Source of the DNA: Rhizomicrobium sp.
GTDB taxonomy: Bacteria > Pseudomonadota > Alphaproteobacteria > Micropepsales > Micropepsaceae
Assembly (NCBI GenBank): GCA_037200045.1
Contig: JBBCHM010000001.1
Location: 1,240,001 to 1,304,000, forward strand
Length of the DNA stretch: 64,000 nt
Direction of reading: 5' to 3'
Position 1 is the stretch's first letter. The number at the start of each line of letters is the position of its first letter. The position numbers and the translations under genes were made by a program. The notes under the pieces were generated by a model, which saw nothing but the letters and a program-made list of their open reading frames with translations, was not told where the DNA came from and searched no databases. This document shows positions 31,577-40,783 of this stretch, in pieces.

Positions 31577-32968
31577 ATGCTGCCCTGGCGTGCCCTCGTA
31601 TTGAGCATCTGCGCCGCGTTCGCGGCCGCGCCCGCCGGCGCCGAGCCGCCCCGCGCGGTCCCGTCGTCGCTGCCGCAGGTCCAGCTCACCTTCGCGCCGA
31701 TCGTCAAGCGGGTCGCGCCGGCGGTGGTCAACGTCTACGCCCGCTCCATCGTCCAGGCGCCGATGAACCCGTTGTTCTCCGATCCCCTGTTCGCCCAGCT
31801 GTTCGGCAATCCCGGCCTGCGCCAGCGCGTGCAGCAGTCGCTCGGCTCGGGCGTCGTGGTGCGTGGTGACGGCGTGATCCTGACCAACAACCATGTCGTC
31901 ACCGGCGGCACCGACATCGTCGTGGCGCTGTCCGACAAGCGCGAGTTCAAGGCCAAGGTCCTGCTCGCCGATCCGCGCACCGACCTCGCCGTGCTCAAGA
32001 TCGACACCAGGGGCGAGACGCTGCCGACCGTGCCCTTCGCCGACAGCGACCGCGTCCAGGTCGGCGATCTGGTGCTCGCCATCGGCGATCCGTTCGGCGT
32101 CGGCCAGACGGTGACGATGGGCATCGTCTCCGCGCTCGCCCGCACCCAGGTCGGCGCCTCCGACTACCAGTTCTTCATCCAGACCGACGCGGCGATCAAT
32201 CCGGGCAATTCCGGCGGCGCCCTGGTGACGACCGACGGCAAGCTCGCCGGCATCAACACCTCGATCCTGTCGCGCACCGGCGAATCCATCGGCATCGGCT
32301 TCGCGATCCCCGCGAACCTGGCGCGCCGCGTGCTGGAAGGCGCGCTGGGCGGCGGCGTCAAGCTCGCCTGGATCGGCGCCGACGGCCAGCCCGTCACCGC
32401 CGACATCGCCGCCAGCCTCGGCATCCCTGTGCCCAACGGCGTCCTCATCAAGAGCGTCTATCCCGGCAGTCCCGCCGCCAAGGCCGGGCTGCACACCGGC
32501 GACGTGATCTTCTCGGTCGACGGCCAGAGCGTCGACGACATGCAGTCGCTCAACTACCGCATCGCCACCAAGAAGGCCGGCGACACGGTGAAGATGCATG
32601 TCCATCTCGGCCGCCAGGCCGCCGACATCGCGGTCACGCTGGCGCTGCCGCCGGAAGACCCGCCGCGCGAATTGCAGACCATCGGCGGGCGCAACCCCTT
32701 CACCGGCGCGCGGGTCGAGAATCTGTCGCCCGCGGTCGCGACCGAGCTGCAATTGCCGCTGCTGACCAAGGGCGTCGTCATCGTCGCGGTGGCGGCCGGC
32801 ACGCCGTCCGGCGGCTATGGCTTTCAGGCCGGCGACATCGTGCGCGGCGTCAACGGCGTGGCGATCAACCGCGTCGGCGACCTGCAAAGGGCGCTTGCCG
32901 CCGCCAATGCCTGGTCGCTCGTGATCGACCGCGGGCCCCAGCGCTTCACGCTCAACGTGCAAGGCTGA
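31577..32968 (+). CDS. Do/Deg-family periplasmic serine protease with two PDZ domains
   Basis: A 463-aa trypsin-like protease/chaperone for periplasmic quality control. The signal peptide is MLPWRALVLSICAAFAAAPAGA. The triad is complete: His106 (LTNNHVV), Asp136 (RTDLAVLKI) and Ser212 (NPGNSGGALV). PDZ1 spans about 290-370 (YPGSPAAKAGLHTGDVIFSVDG) and PDZ2 about 385-460 (FQAGDIVRGVNGVAI). ATG 31577 follows GGAG and starts the signal peptide; the open frame from 31493 was rejected. It is DegP/DegQ-like, and the exact ortholog is unclear. Divergent from the GGDEF-EAL-like gene, 122 bp away. Confidence 0.93.
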   Translation: MLPWRALVLSICAAFAAAPAGAEPPRAVPSSLPQVQLTFAPIVKRVAPAVVNVYARSIVQAPMNPLFSDPLFAQLFGNPGLRQRVQQSLGSGVVVRGDGVILTNNHVVTGGTDIVVALSDKREFKAKVLLADPRTDLAVLKIDTRGETLPTVPFADSDRVQVGDLVLAIGDPFGVGQTVTMGIVSALARTQVGASDYQFFIQTDAAINPGNSGGALVTTDGKLAGINTSILSRTGESIGIGFAIPANLARRVLEGALGGGVKLAWIGADGQPVTADIAASLGIPVPNGVLIKSVYPGSPAAKAGLHTGDVIFSVDGQSVDDMQSLNYRIATKKAGDTVKMHVHLGRQAADIAVTLALPPEDPPRELQTIGGRNPFTGARVENLSPAVATELQLPLLTKGVVIVAVAAGTPSGGYGFQAGDIVRGVNGVAINRVGDLQRALAAANAWSLVIDRGPQRFTLNVQG

Positions 32969-33127
32969 CGCCGGTTCGGGAACACCGGTTCCCCCGATGA
33001 ATGTCGCGCGCGGTCCCAGGCCGGGACTATGCGCAACACTTTGACATATCTGCCGGATTCGATTGCGACGTTTCTCTCGCAACCGCGTTAGCTGATCGGT
33101 GGGGGATTTAAAAAGAAGAGGCCCCAC

Positions 33128-33697
33128 ATGAAATCCCGTTTAATTCTCGCTGCCATGGCTGCGACCCTTGTCGGAACCGCCGCCCAGGCCGAAGGCTGGA
33201 ACGCTTCGATTCTCGGCGGAACGACCTGGTCGCCGCATTTGTCCGTAGGCGGAATTCCCAACGCCATGGACAACGGTTTCAACGCCGGCGGCCGGATCGG
33301 CTATGACTGGGGCGACGAGCTCTACGTGCCGAACCTTTCGACCGATCTCGATGTCTTCTACACACAGTCGCATTTCACCGGCACGTCGGCGCGGCTGTCC
33401 TCGCTGAGCTTCATGGGCGATCTCATCTACCGGGTCGATCTGGGCCTGCCGGTCGGCGTCTATGGCGGCGCCGGCGCGGGCGCGGTGCGCACGATGGTCG
33501 ACAGCAATGCCTTCAGCGGCGGGAGCACGGTGTTCGGCTGGCAGGCGCTCGGCGGCATCGATTACCAGTTCACGCCGGAAGCGAAACTTTTCGCGGAATA
33601 CCGCTACCTGAACGCCCATGACGCCAATGTCGGCCCCCTTCGCGGGGTCGGCGACACCTCCAACAACGTCTCGGTGGGCGTGAAATTCGATCTGTGA
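33128..33697 (+). CDS. Outer-membrane beta-barrel protein (OmpA-like/porin family barrel)
   Basis: A 189-aa protein with signal peptide MKSRLILAAMAATLVGTAAQA and about eight amphipathic strands (GWNASILGGTTWSP, GGRIGYDW, DLDVFYTQSHFTG, VGVYGGAGAGAVRT, AKLFAEYRYLNA, NNVSVGVKFDL). It ends in a hydrophobic residue after FD. This is the small opacity-type barrel fold; the role is unknown and may be structural or adhesive. It follows the protease gene by 159 bp, a space with a TTGACA at 33041 but no clear -10 match. Confidence 0.82.
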   Translation: MKSRLILAAMAATLVGTAAQAEGWNASILGGTTWSPHLSVGGIPNAMDNGFNAGGRIGYDWGDELYVPNLSTDLDVFYTQSHFTGTSARLSSLSFMGDLIYRVDLGLPVGVYGGAGAGAVRTMVDSNAFSGGSTVFGWQALGGIDYQFTPEAKLFAEYRYLNAHDANVGPLRGVGDTSNNVSVGVKFDL

Positions 33698-33720
33698 CCG
33701 CTCCGGCGCTATAATGCGCC

Positions 33721-35028
33721 ATGAGCGATTTGTTCGAAGCCGGAGGATTGGCCGACGACGCGCCCCGGCCGCTGGCCGACAGGCTGCGGCCGAAGACGCT
33801 TGCCGAGGTCGTGGGCCAGGACCACATCATCGGGCCGGAGGGCCCCATCGGACGGATGATCGCGACCGGCAGGCCGCATTCCATCGTCCTGTGGGGGCCT
33901 CCGGGCACCGGCAAGACCACCATCGCGCGGCTGCTCTCGACCGCGTTCAAGCTGCATTTCGAGCAATTGTCGGCGGTGTTCTCCGGCGTCGCCGACCTCA
34001 AGAAGACCTTCGAGGCGGCGCGCCAGCGGCGCAAGATGGGGCAGGGCACGCTGCTCTTCATCGACGAGATCCACCGCTTCAACCGCAGCCAGCAGGATTC
34101 CTTCCTGCCCGTGGTCGAGGACGGCACCGTCGTCCTGGTCGGCGCGACCACCGAAAATCCGTCCTTCGAACTGAACGGCGCGCTGCTGTCGCGCGCCCAG
34201 GTCCTCGTCCTGCGCCGGCTGGACGACGCCGCGCTGGAGGAACTCCTCAAGCGCGCCGAGGCGCATTACGGCGAAAAGCTGAAACTGACCGACGACGCCC
34301 GCGCCAGCCTGCGCGCCATGGCCGACGGCGACGGCCGCTATCTGCTCAACCTCGTGGAGGAGCTGGCGACGATCAAGACGGTCAAGCCGCTGGACACGGC
34401 GGGGCTCGTCAACGCCGTGCAGAAGCGCGCCCCGCTCTACGACAAGAGCCGCGAGGAGCATTACAACATCATCTCGGCGCTGCATAAGTCGATCCGCGGC
34501 AGCGATCCGGACGCGGCGCTGTACTGGCTGGCCCGCATGCTGGTGGGCGGCGAGCAGCCGCTCTACATCGCTCGCCGCCTGGTGCGCGCCGCGGTGGAGG
34601 ACATCGGCCTCGCCGATCCCCAGGCGCTGGTCCAGGCGCTGGCCGCCAAGGACATGTTCGATTTCCTGGGCAGTCCCGAAGGCGAGATCGCCTTGGCGCA
34701 GACGGTTCTCTATCTCGCCAGCGCCCCCAAATCGAACGCGGTGTATGTCGCGCTCGGCGCCGCCAAGCGCGCCGCCCGCGATCACGGCTCGCTGATGCCG
34801 CCGGCGCACATTCTCAACGCGCCGACCAAGCTGATGAAGAATCTCGGCTACGGCGCCGGCTACGAATACGACCACGCGACGGAAGAGGGCTTTTCCGGCC
34901 AGAACTACTTCCCCGACGCGATGCCGCGCGAACAGTTCTACACGCCCAAAGACACCGGCTTCGAACGCGAGATCGGCAAGCGGCTCGACTATTGGGCGAA
35001 GCTCAGGGCGAAGCGGGCGCAGTCTTAG
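33721..35028 (+). CDS. rarA: Replication-associated recombination protein A (AAA+ ATPase)
   Basis: A 435-aa clamp-loader-like ATPase (MgsA/WRNIP1 family) acting at stalled replication forks. It has Walker A GPPGTGKTTIARLL near residue 60, Walker B FIDEIHRFNRSQQD, and sensor I GATTENPSFELN. The tetramerisation and C-terminal parts carry SIRGSDPDAALYWLARM, EDIGLADPQAL and GYGAGYEYDH. The length is normal. ATG 33721 follows the barrel gene by 23 bp. It is convergent with crcB. Confidence 0.96.
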   Translation: MSDLFEAGGLADDAPRPLADRLRPKTLAEVVGQDHIIGPEGPIGRMIATGRPHSIVLWGPPGTGKTTIARLLSTAFKLHFEQLSAVFSGVADLKKTFEAARQRRKMGQGTLLFIDEIHRFNRSQQDSFLPVVEDGTVVLVGATTENPSFELNGALLSRAQVLVLRRLDDAALEELLKRAEAHYGEKLKLTDDARASLRAMADGDGRYLLNLVEELATIKTVKPLDTAGLVNAVQKRAPLYDKSREEHYNIISALHKSIRGSDPDAALYWLARMLVGGEQPLYIARRLVRAAVEDIGLADPQALVQALAAKDMFDFLGSPEGEIALAQTVLYLASAPKSNAVYVALGAAKRAARDHGSLMPPAHILNAPTKLMKNLGYGAGYEYDHATEEGFSGQNYFPDAMPREQFYTPKDTGFEREIGKRLDYWAKLRAKRAQS

Positions 35029-35060
35029 CGCGCGGAACAGACCTCACGATTTAAATCAAG

Positions 35061-35184
35061 GTGTCATGGCCCGCGAATGCGGGCCACCCAGGTGACATCC
35101 GCGCCGACCGCGCAGGCTTCATCTGGGTCCGCCGCATTCGCGGCGGATGACACCGAGTGTTGGAATTTCCGACTCGGGACACTA
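35061..35184. repeat. Palindromic intergenic element, copy D
   Basis: Core from GTGTCATGGCCCGCGAATGC to GGCGGATGACACC, with the right terminal repeat TTCCGACTCGGGACACTA. The left outer end is decayed. It carries the GGCCCGC left stem and the CCGCCGC right stem, and lies between the convergent rarA and crcB. Confidence 0.85.
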
Positions 35185-35628
35185 ACCATCGGCAATATCG
35201 GCCTCTTCCTCGATCGGAAGCTGCGCGACCTGCGGCGCACGGCCGTTCAGCCCCGCCGCCAGGAAATGCCCCGTCGCCACGGCCGCGACGCACAGCGCCA
35301 CCGACAGCACGATGTTCAGTCCGGCGCGCAACGCCGCGCCGCTCCGCAGCAGATCGAGCGTCTGCAGGCTGAACGACGAGAACGTCGTGAACCCGCCGCA
35401 GATGCCCACCATCACGAACAGTCGCATGTTCTCGGACACCGGGAAGCGGCCCTGTGCCAGCGTCAGCGTGCCGAAGAACCCGATGACGAAGGAACCGGCG
35501 ATATTGATGCCGATGGTGCCCCAGGGCAGGTCGCGGCTGACCGGCAGGGCCAGCACCGATACCAGATAGCGCGCCAGCGATCCCAGCGCGCCACCGATCA
35601 TCACATAGATACAGGTGGCGAAAGACAT
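35182..35628 (-). CDS. crcB: Fluoride channel CrcB/Fluc
   Basis: A 148-aa dual-topology fluoride exporter with four membrane helices. Motifs are [33 protein letters not shown] with the conserved Asn, and [20 protein letters not shown] with the phenylalanine box. About 20 extra acidic C-terminal residues follow the last helix. It has AGGAG before the ATG and is preceded by a fluoride riboswitch, so the gene should be switched on by fluoride. Confidence 0.96.
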   Translation of the reverse strand: MSFATCIYVMIGGALGSLARYLVSVLALPVSRDLPWGTIGINIAGSFVIGFFGTLTLAQGRFPVSENMRLFVMVGICGGFTTFSSFSLQTLDLLRSGAALRAGLNIVLSVALCVAAVATGHFLAAGLNGRAPQVAQLPIEEEADIADG

Positions 35629-35633
35629 CGGCT

Positions 35634-35646
35634 CTCCTTATAGGAG
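35634..35646 (-). promoter_or_regulatory. crcB: Shine-Dalgarno hairpin of crcB (possible riboswitch expression platform)
   Basis: CTCCTTATAGGAG: the AGGAG ribosome binding site of crcB can pair with a CTCCT three bases away. Next to it lies an AGGCGG/CCGCCT-type hairpin (35643-35665 region). These could form a translational switch controlled by the aptamer upstream. Confidence 0.5.
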
Positions 35647-35706
35647 GCGGCACGGAAACCGCCTTGCGGAGGGCGTCGGGAAGACGGAGTCCTGCCGCGG
35701 TGATTG

Positions 35707-35775
35707 CGGTAGGAGTCATCAGCCATCTGGCTTTTCGGGCCGCCTGGCGGTTAAAGGGGGAACCCCATCCCCTGT
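35707..35775 (-). ncRNA. Fluoride riboswitch (crcB motif)
   Basis: On the minus strand the RNA reads GGGGATGGGGTTCCCCC, then AACCGCC, then an AGGCGG/GCC helix, then GGCTGATGACTCCTACC. These are the conserved blocks of the crcB-motif fluoride aptamer, in order and spacing. It lies about 80 nt upstream of crcB, its usual target. The aptamer is known to bind fluoride with magnesium and turn expression on. Confidence 0.92.
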
Positions 35776-35829
35776 CAGGAAACGCTAAGTGACTCCGCCC
35801 GCCCCGTCAACAATGCCAGGCTCTCGCGC

Positions 35830-36828
35830 ATGACCGACACCGCCCGCATCGCGCATGAGGAAGACGGCGTCCGCGTCGACCGCTGGTTCAAGCGGCACTA
35901 CCCGGCGCTGACCCATGGCCGGCTGGAGAAGTTGCTGCGCACCGGCCAGGTCCGCCTCGACGGCAAGCGGGTGAAGGCCGCCGACCGCGTCGCCTCCGGC
36001 CAGACCGTCCGCCTGCCGCCCCAGATCGTCCACGGCGCTCTGGAGGAAAAGCCCCGGGCGAAGCCGCAGCAGAAGGTGAGCGGCAGCCTCGAGGACTACG
36101 TCATCTACATGGACAAGAACGTCATCGTGCTGAACAAGCCGTCGGGCCTGGCGACCCAGGGCGGCAGCGGCCTCACCGCCCATGTCGACGGCATGCTCGA
36201 TTCCATCGCCTTCGAGAAGAACACCCGGCCGCGCCTCGTCCACCGCCTGGACCGCGACACCTCCGGCGTCCTCGTCGTGGCGCGCACCGTCCCCGCTGCC
36301 GCCGAACTGTCGCGCGCGCTGGCCACCCGCGACGCGCAGAAGATCTATTGGGCACTCGTGAAAGGCGTGCCGAAGGTCAAGCGCGGCACGATCAAGGCGG
36401 CGCTCGCCAAGGAAGGCGGCCACGGCCCGCGCGGCCGCGACGAACGCATGACCACCGTCGACGCGGCCGACGAAGGCGCCAAGGACGCCGTGACCGATTT
36501 CGTCGTGATCGACACCGCCGGCGAGGAATTCGCCTGGCTGGCGGTCAAGCCGCTGACCGGCCGCACCCACCAGATCCGCGTGCACCTCGCCTCCATCGGC
36601 ACGCCGATCGTCGGCGATTTCAAATATGGCGGCACCGATGTGCGCGGCAAGGGCGAGATCGAGAACCGCCTGCATTTGCATGCCCGCTCCATCGACATCG
36701 CCCGCCCCGACGGCGGGCGCCTGCATGCCGACGCGCCTCTGCCGCCGCACATGCTGAAGACGTGGGAATTGCTCGGCTTCGACCCGAATGACGACCGCAA
36801 TCCGTTCGAGCGGAAAAAGAAGAAATGA
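35830..36828 (+). CDS. RluC/RluD-family 23S rRNA pseudouridine synthase
   Basis: A 332-aa enzyme converting uridine to pseudouridine. The N-terminal S4 domain (VRVDRWFKRHYPALTHGRLEKLLRTGQVRLDG) is followed by the catalytic domain with HRLDRDTSGVLVVART (catalytic Asp in RLDRDTSG), VLNKPSGLATQG, LTGRTHQIRVHLASIGTPIVGD, and ending LPPHMLKTWELLGF. RluC-like by architecture; the target sites cannot be told. It is divergent from crcB and followed by the ATP12 gene 10 bp later. Confidence 0.93.
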   Translation: MTDTARIAHEEDGVRVDRWFKRHYPALTHGRLEKLLRTGQVRLDGKRVKAADRVASGQTVRLPPQIVHGALEEKPRAKPQQKVSGSLEDYVIYMDKNVIVLNKPSGLATQGGSGLTAHVDGMLDSIAFEKNTRPRLVHRLDRDTSGVLVVARTVPAAAELSRALATRDAQKIYWALVKGVPKVKRGTIKAALAKEGGHGPRGRDERMTTVDAADEGAKDAVTDFVVIDTAGEEFAWLAVKPLTGRTHQIRVHLASIGTPIVGDFKYGGTDVRGKGEIENRLHLHARSIDIARPDGGRLHADAPLPPHMLKTWELLGFDPNDDRNPFERKKKK

Positions 36829-36838
36829 AGCCGCGTCG

Positions 36839-37534
36839 ATGAAGCGTTTCTACAAGATCGTCGGCATCAAACACGTCGGCGCCGCTTTCGGCATCGCGCT
36901 GGATGAGCGGCCGGTGAAGACACCCGGCGGCGCGTCGCTGGCTCTGCCTTCGCGGGCGCTCGCCGAGGCCATCGCCGCCGAATGGGCGGGGCAGGGCGAC
37001 GCCATCGACCAGCGTTCCATGCCGCTGACCGCGCTCGCCAACACCGCGCAAGACCACGTCGCGCGCGACCGCGACGCGACGCTCGGTCAGGTCGAGACCT
37101 TCGCCCGCCACGATCTGGTCTGCTATCGCGCCGCCGACCCGCCCGCGCTCGCCGCCCGCGAAGCCCATGCCTGGGACGCCCCGCTCGCTTGGGCGCGCAC
37201 GCGTTACGGTCTCGATCTGAAAGTGACCCACGGCGTCGCCTCGATCGATCAGCCGGCGGTATCCCGTGACGCCATCGCCCAGGCGTTGTCCCGCTTCGAC
37301 GCTTTCGCGCTGACCGGCCTGGTGACGGCGGCCGGGATCATGAAATCGCTGGTCCTCGCCCTGTCGCTGGCCGACGGCCGGCTCGACGCGGCCGCCGCCC
37401 ACGCCGCCGCCCATGTCGACGAGCACTTCCAGGCCGAGAAATGGGGCCGCGATTCCGAAGCGGAAAGCCGCCTCAAGGCGCTGCTCCGCGAGCTGGAAGA
37501 TGCCGAACGCTTCATGCGGCTCGCGGCCGCTTGA
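36839..37534 (+). CDS. ATP12-family F1-ATPase assembly chaperone
   Basis: A 231-aa protein of the ATP12 family, which in mitochondria chaperones the F1 alpha subunit; alphaproteobacteria share it. It shows [78 protein letters not shown] and [23 protein letters not shown] 36839 fits the family; the open frame from 36788 overlaps the previous gene. The last part of the operon is followed 59 bp later by pccB. Confidence 0.92.
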   Translation: MKRFYKIVGIKHVGAAFGIALDERPVKTPGGASLALPSRALAEAIAAEWAGQGDAIDQRSMPLTALANTAQDHVARDRDATLGQVETFARHDLVCYRAADPPALAAREAHAWDAPLAWARTRYGLDLKVTHGVASIDQPAVSRDAIAQALSRFDAFALTGLVTAAGIMKSLVLALSLADGRLDAAAAHAAAHVDEHFQAEKWGRDSEAESRLKALLRELEDAERFMRLAAA

Positions 37535-37593
37535 CCCTCGCCGCGCCGCCCCACACTCTCCCGCCATCGACATTTCCAAGAGCCAAGCACCCG

Positions 37594-39126
37594 ATGAAAC
37601 ACGTCCTGACCGAACTCGAATCCCGCCGCGCCAAGGCAAGGCTGGGCGGCGGCGAGGCCCGCATCGCGGCCCAGCACGCCCGCGGCAAGCTGACCGCCCG
37701 CGAGCGCATCGAGCTTCTGCTCGACGCCAACTCCTTCGAGGAGTTCGACATGTTCGTCGAGCACCGCAACACCGATTTCGACACCGACAAGAACCGCATC
37801 CCGGGCGACGGCGTGGTCACCGGCTGGGGCACGATCAACGGCCGCATGGTCTATGTCTATGCCAAGGACTTCACCGTGTTCGGCGGCTCGCTGTCGGAGA
37901 CCCATGCCAAGAAGATCGTCAAGATCGTCGAGATGGCGATGCAGAACGGCGCCCCCGTGATGGGCCTGCTCGATGCCGGCGGCGCGCGCATCCAGGAAGG
38001 CGTCGGCAGCCTCGCCGGCTATGGCGAAGTCTTCCAGCGCAACGTGCTGGCCTCCGGCGTGGTGCCGCAGATCAGCGTCATCATGGGCCCCTGCGCCGGC
38101 GGCGACGTCTATTCGCCGGCGATGACCGATTTCATCTTCATGGTGCGCGACACCTCCTACATGTTCATCACCGGCCCCGACGTGGTGAAGACGGTGACGC
38201 ATGAGGACGTGACGCCCGAACAGCTCGGCGGCGCCAAGGTGCACTCGACCAAATCCTCCGTCGCCGACGGCGCTTACGACAACGACGTGATCTGCCTCGA
38301 AGAGATGCGCCGGCTCTACGATTTCCTGCCGCTGAACAACCGCGACAAGGCGCCGTCCTGGCCGACGCAGGACGATCCGCGCCGCGAGGAGCTCAGCCTC
38401 GACACGCTGGTGCCGGAGAATCCCAACAAGCCCTACGACATGAAGGAGCTGATCCATAAGGTCGCCGACGAGGGCGATTTCTTCGAGATCGGCGAGGCCT
38501 TCGCCCGCAACATCATCACCGGCTTCGGCCGGATCGAGGGCTCGACGGTCGGCTTCGTCGCCAACCAGCCGATGGTGCTGGCCGGCGTGCTCGACAGCGA
38601 CGCGTCGCGCAAGGCGGCGCGCTTCGTGCGTTTCTGCGACTGCTTCAACATCCCGCTGATCACCTTCGTCGATGTGCCGGGCTTCCTGCCCGGCGTGGCG
38701 CAGGAGCATGGCGGCATCATCAAGCACGGCGCCAAGCTGTTGTTCGCCTATACCGAGGCGACGGTGCCGAAGGTGACGGTGATCACGCGCAAGGCCTATG
38801 GCGGGGCCTATGACGTGATGGCGTCCAAGCACATGCGGGCCGACGTGAACTACGCCTGGCCGAGCGCCCAGATCGCGGTGATGGGCGCGAAAGGCGCGGT
38901 GGAGATCATCTTCCGCAACGAACGCGGCAACCCCGACGCGATCGCCGAGCGGACCAAGGAATATGAGGACGCGTTCCTGAACCCCTTCGTGGCGGCGAGC
39001 CGCGGCTACATCGACGACGTGATCCGCCCGCATTCGACGCGCTGGCGGATTGCGCGGTCGCTAAGGATGCTCCGCAACAAGCAGGTCGCGCAGGTGTGGA
39101 AGAAGCACGATAATATTCCGCTTTAA
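37594..39126 (+). CDS. pccB: Propionyl-CoA carboxylase beta subunit (carboxyltransferase)
   Basis: A 510-aa carboxyltransferase moving CO2 from biotin to propionyl-CoA to give methylmalonyl-CoA, using the biotinylated alpha subunit. It has [46 protein letters not shown], the oxyanion region [16 protein letters not shown], and the second oxyanion pocket [26 protein letters not shown] is typical of PCC. ATG 37594 gives the family length. The partner alpha gene lies 6 kb away on the same strand. Confidence 0.95.
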   Translation: MKHVLTELESRRAKARLGGGEARIAAQHARGKLTARERIELLLDANSFEEFDMFVEHRNTDFDTDKNRIPGDGVVTGWGTINGRMVYVYAKDFTVFGGSLSETHAKKIVKIVEMAMQNGAPVMGLLDAGGARIQEGVGSLAGYGEVFQRNVLASGVVPQISVIMGPCAGGDVYSPAMTDFIFMVRDTSYMFITGPDVVKTVTHEDVTPEQLGGAKVHSTKSSVADGAYDNDVICLEEMRRLYDFLPLNNRDKAPSWPTQDDPRREELSLDTLVPENPNKPYDMKELIHKVADEGDFFEIGEAFARNIITGFGRIEGSTVGFVANQPMVLAGVLDSDASRKAARFVRFCDCFNIPLITFVDVPGFLPGVAQEHGGIIKHGAKLLFAYTEATVPKVTVITRKAYGGAYDVMASKHMRADVNYAWPSAQIAVMGAKGAVEIIFRNERGNPDAIAERTKEYEDAFLNPFVAASRGYIDDVIRPHSTRWRIARSLRMLRNKQVAQVWKKHDNIPL

Positions 39127-39147
39127 CTTACCTCCTCGCGGGGCCGC

Positions 39148-39311
39148 TAGTGTCCCGAGTCAGAAGTTCGCTCCACCAGGTGTCATCCGCCGCGAATGCG
39201 GCGGACCCAGGTGAAACCTGCGCGGTCGGAACAGATATCACCTGGATGGCCCGTAGTCGCGGGCCATGACACCTTTGTTTTGAATCCAGCGGACTTTTGG
39301 TTCGGGACACT
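39148..39311. repeat. Palindromic intergenic element, copy E (full length, inverted orientation)
   Basis: Outer ends TAGTGTCCCGAGTCAGAA and GGTTCGGGACACT form terminal inverted repeats. Core stems are CCGCCGC/GCGGCGG (left) and a slightly decayed GGCCCG/CGGGCC (right). Compared with copy C it is in reverse orientation. It takes up most of the 317-bp gap between pccB and the gene at 39444. Confidence 0.87.
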
Positions 39312-39443
39312 GGCGGCAGCGTAGCGGCCCCCACGAGGGAGGAGAGTCTTAGTTCGTTTTTGCAATCTCTTGGTCTATAAAGACGAAAAATCCGGGCGGG
39401 AAGTATTCGGGAAGGTTTCGCGGTCTCGAACCCAGGAGCCATC
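39312..39443. other. Remainder of the pccB-39444 gap
   Basis: About 130 bp after the element. It holds an AT-richer stretch (TTTTTGCAATCTCTTGGTCTATAAAG) that could carry a promoter for the small gene downstream. No clear -35/-10 pair or gene is seen. Confidence 0.3.
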
Positions 39444-39767
39444 ATGTCCGATTTCACCATGCCGCTCGGCGGCGCCGTTACGCAGTCGATCCTGCCCTGG
39501 AGCTGGGCGTTCGGCGGCTCGAACAACCAGTACGGCCTGTTCAACATCTATCTCGGCCAGTCCTCGAACCCCGATGTCGAGCGCGAGGCGCTGGACGTCG
39601 CGAGCTACGGCAAGCAGCTCGGCCGCATCGAGGACGCGCTGGCGGTGGTGATCGACCGGCTGCTGCCCAAGGACCTGCCGCCCGGCCCCGACAAGGACGC
39701 CATCGACGATCTCAAATCCATGCTGCACGAGATCGCCATCGTGAAGAAGCGCCACAAACCGGCCTGA
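39444..39767 (+). CDS. Small conserved-looking protein of unknown function
   Basis: A 107-aa protein I do not recognise. The N-terminal 45 residues are Gly/Trp/aromatic-rich (GGAVTQSILPWSWAFGGSNNQYGLFNIYLG). The rest is helical and charged (DVEREALDVASYGKQLGRIEDALAVVIDRLL, then DAIDDLKSMLHEIAIVKKRHK). There is no signal peptide or membrane helix. AGGAG lies just before the ATG, and codon use fits the genome. It stands alone between a palindromic element and a hairpin. Confidence 0.7.
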   Translation: MSDFTMPLGGAVTQSILPWSWAFGGSNNQYGLFNIYLGQSSNPDVEREALDVASYGKQLGRIEDALAVVIDRLLPKDLPPGPDKDAIDDLKSMLHEIAIVKKRHKPA

Positions 39768-39867
39768 CGAACCTCGCGCGGCTCGCTCCGCGCTGCCGTT
39801 CCCGAAGGTGCCGGCGCCGTCGCGAAGCACGAGATTCGACACTTTCGACGACGTCTGAAAGACATGG

Positions 39868-39890
39868 ACGTCCCTAGGCGGGAGGGACGT
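39868..39890. repeat. Small hairpin in the 39768-39967 gap
   Basis: ACGTCCCT, a 7-base loop, AGGGACGT. It lacks a T-run. It lies between the small unknown gene and the TPR-like gene; a terminator role is possible but weak. Confidence 0.35.
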
Positions 39891-39967
39891 TGCAGGCTGT
39901 GGATGAATTCGCGCCGGTCCTTTCAAATTTCGGCGCCCTTGCGGAAATTCTCGTCCGGAGGTGACTC

Positions 39968-40783
39968 ATGACGAGCCCAACGCCTGCCGCGCTCGACCGG
40001 CTGGAACAGGCACAGGACATTGTCTTCCGCGCATGGGAAGCCTCCTCGGAAAAGAAGGCGAAGCAGCTTGCCGAAAAGGCGTTGAAGCTGAGCCCTCTCT
40101 GTGCCGACGCCTATGTTCTTTTGGCGGAGTGTGCGCCGACGGCGGATGAGGCGCTCGATCTGTGGCGCCGGGGCGTGGAGGCCGGCGCGGCGGCGCTCGG
40201 GCGGGACGCGTTCGAGGAAAGCGCCGGCGATTTTTGGGCAATTCTGGAGACCCGGCCCTATATGCGTGCGCGCGCCGGCTTGTCGGTTGCGCTATGGCGC
40301 TCCGGTCGAGCGGACGAGGCAATCGCGCATCAGCGCGAGTTGCTGCGTCTCAATCCCAACGACAATCAGGGCAACCGCTACATTCTTGCGGCTTGGCTCG
40401 CCGAGCGCGGCCTCGATGCGGAACTCGAGAAACTGCTGAAGCGATATCGCAAGGACGCAAGCGCGGTGTGGACATGGCTGTCGGCGCTGCTGGCGTTTCG
40501 CCGGGACGGCGGCGACGCACCGAAGAGTCGCAAGGCGCTAGATGTGGCATTCAAGGAAAATCCATATGTCGCCCCATACCTGCTGGGTGACAAGGCCCTG
40601 CCGGACGAACTTCCCCCCTATTACGCGCCCGGCGAAGACAGCGAAGCGATAATCTATGCCGAGGACATCGCAGCCGGTTGGAAACGGACGCCCGGCGCGC
40701 TCGATTGGCTTCGCGCGCGCGAGGGCGGAGTTCGGCTCACCCCTCCGCGACGCACTCCATCTCCACCCGCGCGCCGAGGATGA
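39968..40783 (+). CDS. TPR-like (ST7-type) protein
   Basis: A 271-aa soluble protein with helical repeats typical of tetratricopeptide/ST7-like proteins: AEKALKLSPLCADAYVLLAECA, ARAGLSVALWRSGRADEAIAHQRELLRLNPND, and ILAAWLAERGLDAELEKLLKRY. The middle EESAGDFWAILETRPYMRAR matches bacterial ST7-like proteins. The function is unknown. The Shine-Dalgarno CGGAGG precedes ATG 39968. Its last 47 bp overlap the end of ridA on the other strand, coding a Pro/Arg tail (TPPRRTPSPPARRG) that looks like readthrough of antisense sequence. Confidence 0.75.
   Translation: MTSPTPAALDRLEQAQDIVFRAWEASSEKKAKQLAEKALKLSPLCADAYVLLAECAPTADEALDLWRRGVEAGAAALGRDAFEESAGDFWAILETRPYMRARAGLSVALWRSGRADEAIAHQRELLRLNPNDNQGNRYILAAWLAERGLDAELEKLLKRYRKDASAVWTWLSALLAFRRDGGDAPKSRKALDVAFKENPYVAPYLLGDKALPDELPPYYAPGEDSEAIIYAEDIAAGWKRTPGALDWLRAREGGVRLTPPRRTPSPPARRG

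Noticed and set aside
33041-33069. Promoter for the outer-membrane barrel gene
   Set aside because: TTGACA is present but nothing like TATAAT lies at 16-18 bp.
31553-33127. 524-codon minus-strand frame across the Do protease gene
   Set aside because: Antisense shadow of a clear protease; His/Asp/Arg-rich composition typical of such shadows.
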